In this document: positions 12,158 to 23,945 of the stretch, piece after piece
How the letters are laid out: the number at the start of each line of letters is the position of its first letter
Position numbering within the stretch: the first letter of the stretch is position 1
From: Metridium senile
Lineage: Eukaryota; Cnidaria; Anthozoa; Actiniaria; Metridiidae
Length of the DNA: 64,000 nt
Assembly: GCA_949775045.1 (NCBI GenBank)
Contig: OX459097.1
Location: 20,371,668-20,435,667, forward strand
Reading direction: 5' to 3'
Program-made: the position numbers and the translations under genes
The notes under the pieces: generated by a model
The model's input: the letters and a program-made list of their open reading frames with translations, nothing else
Database searches by the model: none
Told to the model about the DNA's origin: nothing

Positions 12158-12599
12158 TACAACTATTTCAAAAATCGTTTTCGCAAACAAAGCCACAGTC
12201 CACACTCTCAAGCCTGCAAAGGATGTCGGTATTTCTTCTCTTGTTATCGATAAATTCATAGCATATTTTGGTTGTACGTGTTTGTGTTACATGACAATAA
12301 CAAGTTGTTGTTGTTGTAGATATAAGTATAAATATTTTCTTTAAAAAGCGTGAAATAAACTAGCCTCCTCCGCAGGCAACCCAACCGGAATTCGGACTTC
12401 CTTTCTATATTGGGCTTCCTTTGTTGAGTAACTGAAAAAGAAGATTAGGACTAGGGACGAAGCGTTAAAAGGCGAGAAGTTGCCTGCGGAGGAGGCTAGC
12501 AATAAACCACAAATTAAGTACATATAACCGACATCCTTTGCAGACTTTAAAGTGTGGACCGTAGCTTCGGCTTCGACAACGATTTTTGAAATAGGTGTA
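12158..12599. mobile_element. MITE of about 440 bp with another small element inside
   Basis: The termini tacaactatttcaaaaatcg and cgatttttgaaataggtgta are inverted, with subterminal gcctgcaaaggatgtcggta and its complement. Its right end shares the TA dinucleotide with the next MITE at 12598. Fragments of the same family lie near 18.07 kb, 23.65 kb and 24.65 kb. Confidence 0.75.
12360..12500. mobile_element. Nested 140-bp inverted-repeat element
   Basis: ctagcctcctccgcaggcaa at the left end is matched by its exact reverse complement at the right end (about 12480-12500), inside the 440-bp MITE. Confidence 0.75.
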
Positions 12600-12857
12600 C
12601 ACCTATTTCAATTAACGTTGTCCATCTGGAGTGGTTGATCTGAGACCGATAGGAATTGTGGGAGCTCGTTAAACTGCAAATGCACTATTATAATCAAACT
12701 TGAATATTAATGTTTACTTCTGAAATACTGTTATCTGTAATTCAGCACCATTCAAGTGTGATTAAAACAATGTATTTGAAATTTAATGGAATCCCACAAT
12801 TCCTATCGGTCTCAGATCATCCATTTCAGATGGACAACGTTAATTGAAATAGGTGTA
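12598..12857. mobile_element. 260-bp TA-flanked MITE, copy 1
   Basis: Ends tacacctatttcaattaacg and its complement, subterminal ctgagaccgataggaattgt and its complement. Same length as copies at 45783-46042 and 61110-61369. TA at each end suggests a Tc1/mariner-type target, but no transposase is present. Confidence 0.88.
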
Positions 12858-13751
12858 TAAGAAAGTAAGAATGTCTAAATTAAAAGCAAGTTTAAGTATA
12901 AATTTACTTAATTTATGTAATCATAGATATCATTCACGATTTATTAACTACTATTGAACACTGATGGTCAATCTTGTCAACATTCATTAGAAATAATATA
13001 CAGCTATTTCAAAAAACGTTGATTACTGAATACTATATCCAAGACCAAAGGGCATTGTGGATCTCATTAGTTTAAAATATAACGTAAATATACAATGATT
13101 CAATTTCTATAGGTAGCTACTCTAAATATTGTCTGATGGAAAGCACCTAAAATACAATAAAAACCTACTTATTTATTTTACTTTAGACAATATAGACCGA
13201 ATGCCAATCGACTTTTAAAAATAAAAACCTTACAAAATAAAAATCTTAAAAAATAAGAGCGAGCAGATATAATTTAAGTGAAATTTTTGGAATCAAAATG
13301 TTAGAGATTTGAAATGTGTTCAGTGAGCTGTTTCCTTGTTGTTGTTTTTTTTTTGTGGTGTTTTCCACACTTTTGAAATTATCATAACTTCTCAGGAAGT
13401 TTATATTTTTCTCTAAAACGCTTCACCCAGTGGTCAATTAAAATAGATGAGTTTGAAATTGTGATAATGAAGTGGCAGCCATATTGGAATTTGGTCTATT
13501 ACATATCCCCAAATGTATTTGCAATGCACTCTTCAGTATGCAGTATCCAACGTTGTTTTTTAAAATAGCTGTATATGATATTTGAACGAGCTAAAATATT
13601 ATATAGTATTCAAGTGATTGATAGGTCATGTCAATCCTTTGCGGGCGCAAATTGAAATATCCTTTGTCCAATCGCTGTCCTTTAAAAAGTAAGATTCACA
13701 ATGACGATGTTGTAATATAAAAATATATTATGTACAAAAAAATATATTTTA

Positions 13752-13930
13752 GACACCTATTTCAACTAAGGATGATGATCTGAAAGTGGTTGAGACCGCT
13801 AGGAACTAAGGGAGATCATTACATTGCAAATGCGCTAATATAATCACGCACGAGTATTAATGTTTACTTTATAAAAGCGGTTTTAGATCAACCATTTTCA
13901 GATGATCAACTTCAATTAAATAAGTGTACA
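13752..13930. mobile_element. Shorter, diverged relative of the 260-bp MITE
   Basis: Terminal gacacctatttcaactaag and caattaaataagtgtaca are inverted, with internal gagaccgctaggaact matching the 260-bp family. Shortened to about 180 bp. Confidence 0.65.
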
Positions 13931-14401
13931 GAAGTTTCGATAAAGTTAGTCACCAAAAACCAACAAAGCCAGTGTTGCGATACGTATATATCGATGATTG
14001 AATCTATAATGCAATGTAAAACATAAAATAATGATATTCAAATAAACTAATTAAACCCGTGAGCCTAACCTATTTTCTTCTAACTGATTTTTGATCCATT
14101 AAGGATATAGCCTGCATATTTTCAAAATGCAGACTTCAATAACTGATAATGTTATTGTAATAGAATACTTAAGTAAGTATTTATAACAATATTTCTGTAA
14201 GCAGACTAAGTTTAGCAAGTTTCCGATGTCAAAAAAAAAAATTGAAAAATATGTTTTGATTTGAGACGATTTTTAAAACTTACAAAATTCGATTCATTTA
14301 TGCTAATTTTAAAACAAATTTAAAACAATGTTTGGAAGAATAAATCGAGCATTCCAACCTCGATCGGAACGCGTCAGTAGGTTTGGCTGTAAAATACGTA
14401 T

Positions 14402-15388
14402 TCAAGCAACAAGTTTTTCTTTAAAATGGACTCTAAGGTGGCTGTTCAATTGTGTCTTTTGCGCAAATTTCTTCTCACAGTTTGAGCATTCAAAGGGTTT
14501 CTCTCCAGTGTGTGTTCTAACGTGAACCCTCAAATAAGCTTTTTTAGAAAATGTCTTCGCGCAAAAAGAACATTCATAGGGTTTTTCCCCAGTGTGTGTT
14601 CTAACGTGAGCCTTCAAACTATCCTTTTGTGAAAAGGTCTTTATGCAATAAGTACATTCAAAGGTTTTATCTCCAGAATCATTTTTTGGGATTTGAATGG
14701 GGTAATAACACCGAGGGGGGTTTACTCCATCCTGTCTTTGGTGACCATTTAAATGAGCCTTTTGCGCAAATTTCTTCTTACAATATACACATTCATAGGG
14801 TTTCTCTCCAGTATGTGTTCTAGCATGGACCCTCAAATAAGCCTTTTTTGAAAACTTTTTCTCACAATGAGAACATTCAAAGGGTTTCTCTCCAGTATGT
14901 ATTCTAAGATGATCAATGAGTGATGTTTGATGTCTGAATTGCTTCTCACAAGAAGAACATTTCCAGGACTTCCGACTACAGTTGGAGCTAGATATTTCCC
15001 TTTCAAAATGTTGAATCTTTTTAGCAGAGTCAACTTTACTTTGACAGGTCTTTCTAGACAAGTTATTTCCAGGGGGAAAAGATTCATTTAGAATATCCTG
15101 GATTGAGAATATGTTTTTCAAATCTTTTTGTTGATCTTGTTCATCTTCATGTTCCAAGGTATTTTCTGGATCAGGTTCATTTTCTAAGTTATGTTCACCA
15201 TCAACTGAAACACCTGGCTGTGGCTGAGGCAATGTTTTTAAGATGTTGGAAACATGATGTGGATCTGTATTAATGTACATAGAAGTACAGCTATTGTTAC
15301 AGCCATATTCATCTGTCTGTGTAGCAATACTGCGTAACTCTTTGTATTCGACTGGTTGACCATATATGATACTGTCTTCTGATGAACC
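14402..15388 (-). CDS. Gene D last exon: six C2H2 fingers
   Basis: Acceptor gatttcag before 15388, phase 0. Fingers start at WKCSSC, FECSHC, YECVYC, FECTYC, YECSFC and FECSNC, mostly joined by HTGEKP linkers. The N-terminal part has an acidic run (EHEDEQDQQKD). Helix residues of fingers 2 and 5 are almost identical (SKKAYLRVH), a sign of internal finger duplication. Confidence 0.92.
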   Translation of the reverse strand, partial: GSSEDSIIYGQPVEYKELRSIATQTDEYGCNNSCTSMYINTDPHHVSNILKTLPQPQPGVSVDGEHNLENEPDPENTLEHEDEQDQQKDLKNIFSIQDILNESFPPGNNLSRKTCQSKVDSAKKIQHFEREISSSNCSRKSWKCSSCEKQFRHQTSLIDHLRIHTGEKPFECSHCEKKFSKKAYLRVHARTHTGEKPYECVYCKKKFAQKAHLNGHQRQDGVNPPRCYYPIQIPKNDSGDKTFECTYCIKTFSQKDSLKAHVRTHTGEKPYECSFCAKTFSKKAYLRVHVRTHTGEKPFECSNCEKKFAQKTQLNSHLRVHFKEKLVA

Positions 15389-18300
15389 CTGAAATCATGA
15401 CATTTCTAATATTAACTAGACGCGCTTAGTGCGTTTACTCAGGCTTCGTCATAGAGTAGTTGTGGTTTACCTGTGGCATTACGCCATGTGTAATCTCGAC
15501 ACAGAGATAGACCCATAGATAGAAGTAAGCCTTGACTTAGGCTCCACTTCTGGGTAGCCTGAGTAATGAGTGCAGCTCAATGCTAGGTAGTTGTTTGGTA
15601 ACAACAAAATAATGAAATATAATTGTGATGAAAAAGAAGTTATGAACATGTGCTTTGTGCAAGGGAACCAGAATAGGATGCAAGGCAAAAGTGCTTCTCA
15701 ACACTTCTTGGATGTTCTGCCAATCTTTTTACACCGAATTTAAAAAAGGTGGATGGGCGAACGGCGATTGCACGGGAACCAAAAGGGACTGTGGGTAATA
15801 CTAATTTCTTCTTATTCCATTCTAAATTACCCACACATCACTGAGCGATGACTTCAGATGGGTGTCTTAAAAGTTTGGTTGCACGGTGGAGGCATTCTTT
15901 GGGTAATTTAGAAACGAATAAGAAGGAATTTGTATTACCCATAACTCATTTCTAGCCGTGTAATCGCCTTTCGCCCCGACAACCTTTTTTGAATTAGCAC
16001 CGCAAGAAAATGTTCTATTTTTCATAAAATACAATTTGAAATAATCATTATATATGCAAACATGTGCTTGGTTGATAATTCCTTATAACATGCTTCTCAA
16101 CAATTCAAATGTCATAGTAGTTTATAACAGATAAGATAAACCTTGATCATTTGTCTTACTAATGTATAAGTAGTTAAAGTGCAACTCACTCCTAATACAA
16201 TACTTTCTGTATCGATTCTACATGAAGTGAATAGTTGAATACTGAAATATTTCTTGATTTGAGTGATGTGTCTTTAAGTTATAAGAAATTATACTTCCAT
16301 TATGTTAATGAATGTGACGTCATACCAGCCTTCATTAAAAACACAAACAGTATTAAAAAGACATCAAAATTACACTCATCATTTGCACAAAGTTAAAAGC
16401 AAATTCAGTGTGTAATAATGACCAACTGTGTTTAGTATTATGATTAAATCTAGACTTGCCCAAGTCGAACTCGTTTATCACAGGACTAGTTATGCGAAGT
16501 TTGTAACAGTAACGAGCGAAGCGAGCCAGTAAGTTGAGCGCGAAGCGCGAAACGAGCTACGAGCCGCAAGGCGAGTTCGACTTGTTTCACCTGCAGGAAA
16601 TCGAATCGGGAGATAAACTTTTGGCGCGAAAATTTATGGCGATCGTCTTTCAGGGAGTGGAGCGCATTATACACGACCTTTGACATATAGTCATGAATGT
16701 TCTCAAAACATTGAGTTGAAGTTTCTAACCAAACGTTGTAAAATACAATGTAAAATACAAACATTGTAAAATACACCTAAGAACAAACTTTAAAAGCGCT
16801 ATAAGGAAAATACTTAGTCGGGGAACCACGGACGCGGTGTCAACAGCTTCGCCGCATCTTAATCCTCTGAAGAATCTAGAACACCAAACAATTAGCTTTC
16901 TTTCTCTATCAGAACTGCAGAATATATACATGCAGAAACTGAGGACAATTTTGTATTCCAGTAACTTCTAAATACAAGAAATTCTTCGACAAAAACTACT
17001 ACAAATTGTTTAGATTTAGCTCAGTTGTGATTTGAGCTCTCTGCACAACACCTAAAGGTATTTGACTTGGGTGAATGATTGACAAGCATGAAGGAGGAAT
17101 GCTTCGTGATTGGAGGGATTTTGATACGTTATAAGCCACGCCTCCGGTTGAAAAACCAACCGGTAAATTTGGCGCGCTGCAAGTAGGAAAAGTCCCTTGT
17201 GCAGGGGGGCTAAAAGGGACTTTGTGAAAGTCTAGATTAAATCATGTACAGGCAAATGCTTGGTATGACGTCACAGTCATTTACATATTGGAAGTATAAA
17301 CCTTTTATTACTTAAAGACACATCACCCAAATCAAGAAATATTTCACTATTCAACTATTCACTTAATGTAGAATCGATACAGAAAGTATTCTATTAGAGT
17401 ACAAATATTATACCTGTGAAACAAGTAGTACTAATTAGTACTAAATAATGTTAATTAAAGAATAGAAAGCAATAGAATTAGAGTAAACGCACTTAATCCG
17501 TGAAACAAATACTAATTTTTAGTACTAAATAGTGATAATAAAACAATAGAAAACAAATAATTTTTTTTATGAAATAGTACTAATTAGTACTAATTATATG
17601 TCACGGATTTAGTGCGTCTACTCTAGCATAAAATATATATATCTTATTAGACAGTTTGATGTGTAATATGGCTGGATATTTTACGAGTGAAACGCTGTAT
17701 TTTGACGAGCCTCCGGGCGAGTCAAAATACAAGTTAACGAGTAATATATCCAGCCATATTACACATCAAACTGTTTAATAAGTTATTTATTATCCAATCT
17801 AAAGGTTTTTGCTCTTTTATAATGGAAAATATTGTTTTCCTTGAGGGCTAGATAGACGAGTAAAAATATCGCTGGATATTTTTACTCGATCCAGTCCTAC
17901 TCCTGCGATATTTTTACTCGTCTATGACTAGTTGGATAATATCACTATTTAGTACTTATTTATGTTGCGTGCTTTTAATGTTTGTACTCTAGTGGCAAGG
18001 TGCACTTTAATTATTCCCTTAACTGGAGGTGAAATGCAAGTACAGCCATTTAATTACTCTTATTTCATAAATCGTTGTTGCAATCAAAGCCTACAGTCCA
18101 CACTGCAAGGAATCTTGGCATTTGTTCTCTTTAACTTTTATTGTTTTATTCATAGCATATTTTGATTATAAGTGTTTCTGTTATAATAATTATAACAAAT
18201 GCCTTTAGATTGGATAATAAATAACTTATTAAACAGTTTGATGTGTAATATGGCTGGATATATTACTCGTTAACTTGTATTTTTTCAATCAGTTAAACTT

Positions 18301-21300
18301 CATTTAAGTCATGTGCATAGCAAATCGAGGACTCATAATCGACAACGTGTATAAATTGGTTATGTGTAAGCATTGTATGTGTTTCTAGACCAAAGAAATT
18401 ACTTGTTCTTTGGTGGCTACCAGGTAATTTAAGATAATGAATAACAATTGTTTTGTATTACAGCGTGGATACTCGAACCGTGAACACTTGACTTTTTTCA
18501 TGTTATTATTTTCTGAACTTTCTACTGCTTGAAAACCTCTAAAAATGAAGCAGTGAGTTCAAATACACTAAGTGTTCATAATAAATTGTATTTGTAATCT
18601 ATTCGGCTCATGGGATGTGGATTAAAAAAAGTAACAAAAAAACTCAAAGTGTTCGAGTATCCTCACTGTAAACTCATTAAATATATTATGTTATCGTTAT
18701 TGCTGATTATGCACTGTGATTATAATATTCAAATTAATGAATTGACTTTTCCATTTATTATACACCCATTTCAAAAAAGGTTGACAGAGTGAAAGGCAAA
18801 TGTTGATTGCATGACTGAAAGGGATTGTGGTTACTCATACATGTACAACATATCCTAGTGTTTTTGTCTGGATTGATAAGGATAGTTTCCTATTAAACTA
18901 AAAACTATTATTTGGCAAAGTGGGCTTGTGTTGTGCAGTAAATCCATTCTGCCCCCCCCCCCCCCCCCCCCCCCTCCCTGTCCTTGGAAATGGTACCTAG
19001 GGGTGATTGGCAGAGGTTTTGAAACCATTCCCAATAAGGTACATGTATATATGCACAGAATAAAATAACTGTTAAAACCTTGCTGATTTCAACCCCTAAA
19101 AGGTACTGATGTGCAATGTTCTCAAGCTAGCTCTAAAAGCACCCCAAAGGCACGCACAGGAAATATTTTCAACCCTAAAAAGTATGCCGGTTACCCCTAT
19201 CACTTGGACCCGGATGTATACCGTAATTAATATCAAAGACCCACAGTTCTGTATGGTCCTGCAATAGCCGGTCACCATTCACCATTCCTTATTTCAAACT
19301 TTTCTTAAATAAGCTAGTGCATATTAACAAAGAACAAACACAGACTGACTTTTAAAGAACACTCTTAAAGTGCATATGACATGAAATTTTTTGTGGTCAT
19401 TTCTAAAAGTAGGATAGGTGCTAAATACGATTCTGATATCGAAAACACGATTAATAGAACCAAGAACCATTTTATATGGTGGTATAGGGTTAGCGTTGCA
19501 AACAATATGACGTCACAAGGCCCAGCCAATGGTCATTTTTTCAAGGCATATAGCACAATTTCAAAACGAAATTAGCGCTTACAAATATGTTTTCATTAAT
19601 CATGCTATATAATTTGAAAAATACCTTCAGTGCGCGACCAAATGAACATGTGACTAGGCCTTGTGAAGTCATATTGTTTGCAATGCTAACCCTATAGACC
19701 AAAGCCAAAACTTAGTAGCCGCACCTTTTTTCGCACGGAAATGAGGCTTATTATGCAAACAGAGAAAAAACATTCCGTCGCTAAGGACAAAACTACAACT
19801 TCATTGACAGCATTTTATGGTCGTTTTTCCACCTTTTTCTTTTGTAAAATACTAGAATTTTCAACTAAATTACCGCTTTCTACCTTATATTTTATAATAG
19901 TTAGCCTTTTTCAATTTTTAGTAGCATTTTATTTTGTTTTTGACCTTTACACTGCTCGACTTCACGCCCTTCTGCGATGAAATTATGGAGGAGAAAAGTG
20001 ATTCAAAGTCAGGTAAATTGATCTTTTTAACTAATTGAAAAAAGTTAGCCTTTTTTTAGCCATACATACGACTTCATACAAGTGTTTTAGTTAATTATCT
20101 ATCATTTTGTTGGATATTTTTGTTCAAATCGACCTCGCTACGGCATCGAGATATGTTAACATTTTTGCTGCCATTAGCTATCACAACCACCTTAGAGCAA
20201 AAAAGAGAGATAGTTTAATAAAAAATGGATAACTATTTTGCTGATTTTGTTCATTGTGAAATGTAGAGAGAAACGGCAGTGAAAAAAACGTATTCATATT
20301 CAGGAGGATGTCCATAGAATTGGCATTGACTTCAATATATTAAAGTGAAAAATTGGTCTTCGACCAGAAAGCGAATAACTGCCATTCTTATAACCATAGT
20401 TTGAGCATTGAAGCCCTGTCGAAAAAGGTACATGGAATGTTTTATTTGTTTCTTTCATCTGTAAAACAATATTAAAAAGGATGTTGTCAAAGAATTCTAA
20501 AAAGAAAAAGCATAAACAATTGAAATTAAAGGTTTACAGTGCTAGCAAGCGATTAGTAACCTGATTGACGGCAAAAATATCAACATATCTCGATGCCGTA
20601 GCGAGGTCGATTTGAACAAAAATATCCAACAAAATGATAGATAATTAACTAAAACACTTGTATGAAGTCGTATGTATGGCTAAAAAAAGGCTAACTTTTT
20701 TCAATTAGTTAAAAAGATTAATTTACCTGACTTTGAATCACTTTTCTCCTCCATAATTTCATCGCAGAAGGGCGTGAAGTCGAGCAGTGTAAAGGTCAAA
20801 AACAAAATAAAATGCTACTAAAAATTGAAAAAGGCTAACTATTATAAAATATAAGGTAGAAAGCGGTAATTTAGTTGAAAATTCTAGTATTTTACAAAAG
20901 AAAAAGGTGGAAAACTGACCATAAAATGCTGTCAATGAAGTTGTAGTTTTGTCCTTAGCGACGGAATGTTTTTTCTCTGTTTGCATAATAAGCCTCATTT
21001 CCGTGCGAAAAAAGGTGCGGCTGCTAAGTTTTGGCTTTGGTCTATACCCCCATATAAAATGGTTCTTGGTTCTTTTAATCGTGATTTCGATATGGGAATC
21101 GTATTTAGCACCGTCTTTCTTCTAGAAACCACCACAAAAAATTTCATGTCATATGCACTTTAATAAAAGTGTCAAAGTAGATACAGAAGTATTCCTTCAA
21201 CTTACATTGTTAAATCCTGGTGGCCATTTGTGTACTCCTGTTACCTTGTTGTAGATAAAGATGGTCTGTCCTGACTTACACTTGTAATCTATCCAGTCTG

Positions 21301-22087
21301 ATTCCATCTTGTCAAATAACTGTAGAAATGAAATATAAGTTCAAGATTGTTTATTTCAAAACACATAATTATATGTATTTGAAAAGTATAATAAAATTAT
21401 TATGAAGTTTATGTTCAGTTAAATGCAAATATTTCTCTATTCTATTTCTCTGTATAATAAGAATTATTATAAATGTCAGTAATATTATGATAATTATTAA
21501 TTTAAATATTGTTCATTCCCATTGATGGAATGTTAAAATTGCATAAACATTTTCTAAAAAAAAACCAGTGAGATATTTCAGTCCAGATTACTGTTTGCAA
21601 ACTTTCCAAGGCCAATAAAGTCATAATTAATCATCAGCTTGCCATTTTATTCTAGGCGACTCGATTTTAGCTGTATAGCTTTCGTAAAAGCGCTTAAAAG
21701 TTATTCACAAACTTCTTTAGTTATACACCAATATGAACTAATACAACAAGGCACTTTAGCTACACAAATAATTGGAAGCTAAGGGCTGGAAGTTCAAATC
21801 CCCATGCAAGGTCAAATAGACAACATGTGTAGCGAAATCTGCAAGGAAACCTCGATTGGCAATGGTTTGAAAACTAATCCAAATCAACTCAACCTTACTG
21901 GAATAATGATGTACATGTGTCTAGCTTAGATGAGCGATGATAATAATAGATGGTTAGATAGGTTTTGGAGGGAAAAATTACCTGAAAACTTCGGAAAACA
22001 ACGTTGACTGTCTTGTCCGCTCCGAGCGTTGCTGGAAGAACGCGAGAGACTGGGACCAACACAATTCTTTGCCACAGGCAACCCAAG
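14402..22087 (-). CDS. Gene D: WW-like domain and C2H2 zinc-finger protein
   Basis: Likely nuclear DNA- or RNA-binding protein. Three exons read in frame on the minus strand: 22087-21982, 21319-21206 and 15388-14402 (stop TGA). The first ends VNVVFRSFQ at donor gtaatt. The second has a WW-like pattern (DWIDYKCKSGQ, IFIYN, TGVHKWPPG; two Trp 23 apart). The last has about 120 acidic and polar residues followed by six fingers. Finger 3 keeps Cys-Cys-His but lacks the final His and the TGEKP linker, and about 20 unusual residues follow it. The 5.8-kb intron before the last exon contains the 1.8-kb foldback element. The true start is not seen; an ATG at about 25222 (MADD) may belong to it. The zinc-finger exon is certain, the two upstream exons are likely. 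Confidence 0.75.
15735..16001. mobile_element. MITE-like inverted repeat, about 265 bp
   Basis: aaaaaggtggatgggcgaac at the left pairs with gccccgacaaccttttttga at the right; subterminal attgcacggg / ccgtgtaat. A fragment of the same family appears at about 18765-18840. Confidence 0.6.
16192..17396. mobile_element. Foldback element of about 1.2 kb
   Basis: Arms of roughly 150 bp: actttctgtatcgattctac near 16203 and its complement near 17370, with aatatttcttgatttg and gacgtcata also inverted, plus an inner pair attaaatctagact. The centre has GC-richer sequence with short inverted words (cgagcgaagcgagc) but no coding frame. Confidence 0.72.
17651..18285. mobile_element. Compound hairpin element
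   Basis: acagtttgatgtgtaatatg at 17651 pairs with its complement ending about 17774, and a third copy opens at 18233. A smaller nested hairpin with cgagtaaaaatatcgc and its complement lies at about 17856-17922. Confidence 0.72.
18952..18974. repeat. Poly-C tract, 23 C
   Basis: Uninterrupted run of C on the + strand; poly-G on the strand of gene D, whose intron it lies in. Confidence 0.95.
19360..21172. mobile_element. Foldback element of about 1.8 kb
   Basis: The arms begin cttaaagtgcatatgacatg and are near-identical over hundreds of bases. Each encodes the same 79-codon frame (RLIMQTEKKHSVAKD) at 19741-19980 (+) and 20759-20998 (-), one residue apart; this is an arm repeat, not two genes. 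It sits in the intron of gene D. The left arm carries a nested MITE. A decayed relative lies near 46.4-47.0 kb. Confidence 0.85.
19487..19692. mobile_element. Nested 206-bp MITE with an empty site in the other arm
   Basis: Inverted ends gggttagcgttgcaaacaat and its near complement, flanked by TATA at 19483-19486 and 19693-19696. The opposite arm near 21040-21055 reads straight through with a single TATA. Confidence 0.88.
21206..21319 (-). CDS. Gene D exon: WW-like domain
   Basis: 38 codons, phase 0 at both ends, with acceptor tttctacag and donor gtaagt. The Trp-(23)-Trp spacing, a Gly before an aromatic IFIYN strand, and a Pro-Pro after the second Trp fit a WW fold; Tyr-Tyr is replaced by Phe-Ile-Tyr. 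Confidence 0.7.
21982..22087 (-). CDS. Gene D putative upstream exon
   Basis: Reads LWQRIVLVPVSR through VVFRSFQ in phase with the WW-like exon, with acceptor cactacag and donor gtaatt. Its first 15 bases resemble the dispersed ttgggctncctgtgg motif, so part of it may derive from a repeat. Confidence 0.5.
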
Positions 22088-22512
22088 CTGTAGTGAAAAC
22101 CATTTCTATTTTATTTTATTTTATTTTATTGTGATGTGTAAATAATAGTTCATGAGTAATGTTTGTAACTGCTTATTTTTCTAGATTACCCTTCTTGATA
22201 GATGTTTCCATATTTTTTCCCGTCTAGAGAGCAGGCAACAAACCTTTTCACGTATAAACTCGAGGCTGTCTCGAAATGTGTACGAATATATTAACTTTAA
22301 CCTAGTTTTATAACAAGTTTGAATTTTAACGCATGACATGCAATGCTAAATAACCGCTGACTGTTGATCATAACCGCTAACACAATATATTCTATTATTA
22401 TTCAATTAAATAAAATTAACTTAGAATAAGTAAAAAATAGCGAATTTTTCCGTAGTATAAAAAAAATAATCAATTAGCGACTTATAAAATAAACTAAAAA
22501 CTTTACATACAT

Positions 22513-22750
22513 AGATACACCTACTTGCAGTAAGGTTGTCATACAAACATATACATTTGTTATAAAGAAAATAGAACATTTGTGATTTAGTACGATAGGA
22601 ATTGATTAAAAGACAAAAGAAGATCACTCAAGCTGAACTCTCTCTTTTGTCTTTTAATTAATTCCTTTCGCACTAAATCACAAATGTTCTATTTTCTTTG
22701 TGACAAATGTTCTATTTTGTATGACAACCATACCGCAAGTAGGTGTATGT
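22513..22750. repeat. Imperfect palindrome of about 240 bp
   Basis: atagaacatttgtgatttag in the left arm pairs with its complement right of centre (about 22630), and the outer cacctacttgc / gcaagtaggtg also pair. Short indels occur in both arms. Upstream of the first seen exon of gene D. Confidence 0.75.
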
Positions 22751-23252
22751 TTTTTTTATATCGAAGCGATTTGTGCAGTATTTTCTCTTTTTTAGATGCC
22801 CCCTCCCCTAAACTTTTTATGTATGGGAATGGGGTACTAGTAAAAAAAGATCAATTACGAAACAAATTGCTTCGATGCATGTGTAATGTTTAGTTATTTA
22901 TTAGGAGAAAAGACACTAATTTTAAATTTCAAAAGTATAATTTTTATATCAGAAGACTGAAAAGTGATCAAGTGCCTGGGCTGACTGTGATGACGTATTC
23001 GCACATTTTCATAGCATTCCAACCTGTTTTCATTTGCTGGCAGAATGTTTGTACGAGAGAAACACTGGTAGAGCAAAAGCACTATATCCATTAAAGAAAA
23101 TCAAATTGTTATTGTGTAATAGTTCTTATTTAGTGACTATTAGTCACTGTCAACGGACAAGTAAAATTGTAATGAGGTATTGTTTCTCTTTGTATTTGAT
23201 GTTTCTGGTTGAGTGATACTGACTAAATAGTCACTAAATAAAAACTATTAGT

Positions 23253-23540
23253 TAGAGTACAAACACTAAAAGTGTGCAACATAAATACCACTAAATACTG
23301 CTAAATTATGCAAATTCGTTTGTTCTCTATTGTTTAATCAACACTATTTAGTGGTAAATAGTAGAGCACAAACACTAAAAGTGTGCAACATAAATACCAC
23401 TAAATACTGCTAAATTATGCAAATTATTTTGTTCTCTATTGTTTAATCAACACTATTTAGTGGTAAATAGTACAAAGTATTGCACACTTTTAGTGTTTGT
23501 ACTCTACAAAGTATTGCACACTTTTAGTGTTTGTACTCTA
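23253..23540. mobile_element. MITE with partly repeated ends (TAGAGTAC family), copy 1
   Basis: Ends tagagtacaaacactaaaag and its complement, with accactaaatactgctaaat. Terminal segments are present in tandem, as if a second copy inserted into the first. Related to 27095-27395. Confidence 0.75.
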
Positions 23541-23646
23541 GTAACTATTTTGTTTTTATTTCATGGTTTTATTGTTTTTGCTCTAGCATATAAAAACAAA
23601 ATAGTTTTAGTCAATGCATTAACAACGTTACTGACATTTACTGTAT

Positions 23647-23945
23647 TACACCTATTTTAATAATCGATCGTTGTCGCGGCTGCAGCTGTACACTCCACAC
23701 TCTGAAGCCAGCAAAGGATCTCGGTAATTTGAAACTAATTTGTGATTTATTACTCGTTCAAGAAAAAAAATGTTTAACCCATCGTCTATTACTACAACAA
23801 CTTGTTATAGTCGTATAACACAAACACATACAACCAAAATATGCTATAAAAATATCGACAAGTCCATTTTTATCGAAGATATACCGGCATCCTTTGCAGG
23901 CTTCAGAGTGTGGAACTTAGATTCTTTCCTACTAGACGCACCGCG
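23647..23945. mobile_element. Fragment of the 440-bp MITE family
   Basis: Begins tacacctattttaataatcg and contains gccagcaaaggatctcgg and its inverted partner ggcatcctttgcaggctt. The right terminus is not clear. Confidence 0.6.

Noticed and set aside
15479..15834. Short minus-strand frames upstream of the zinc-finger exon
   Set aside because: They lie in the intron and a MITE-like repeat and are not in phase with gene D.
19741..20998. Two nearly identical 79-codon genes in opposite orientation
   Set aside because: They are the mirrored arms of a foldback element; no domain, and both lie in repeat sequence.
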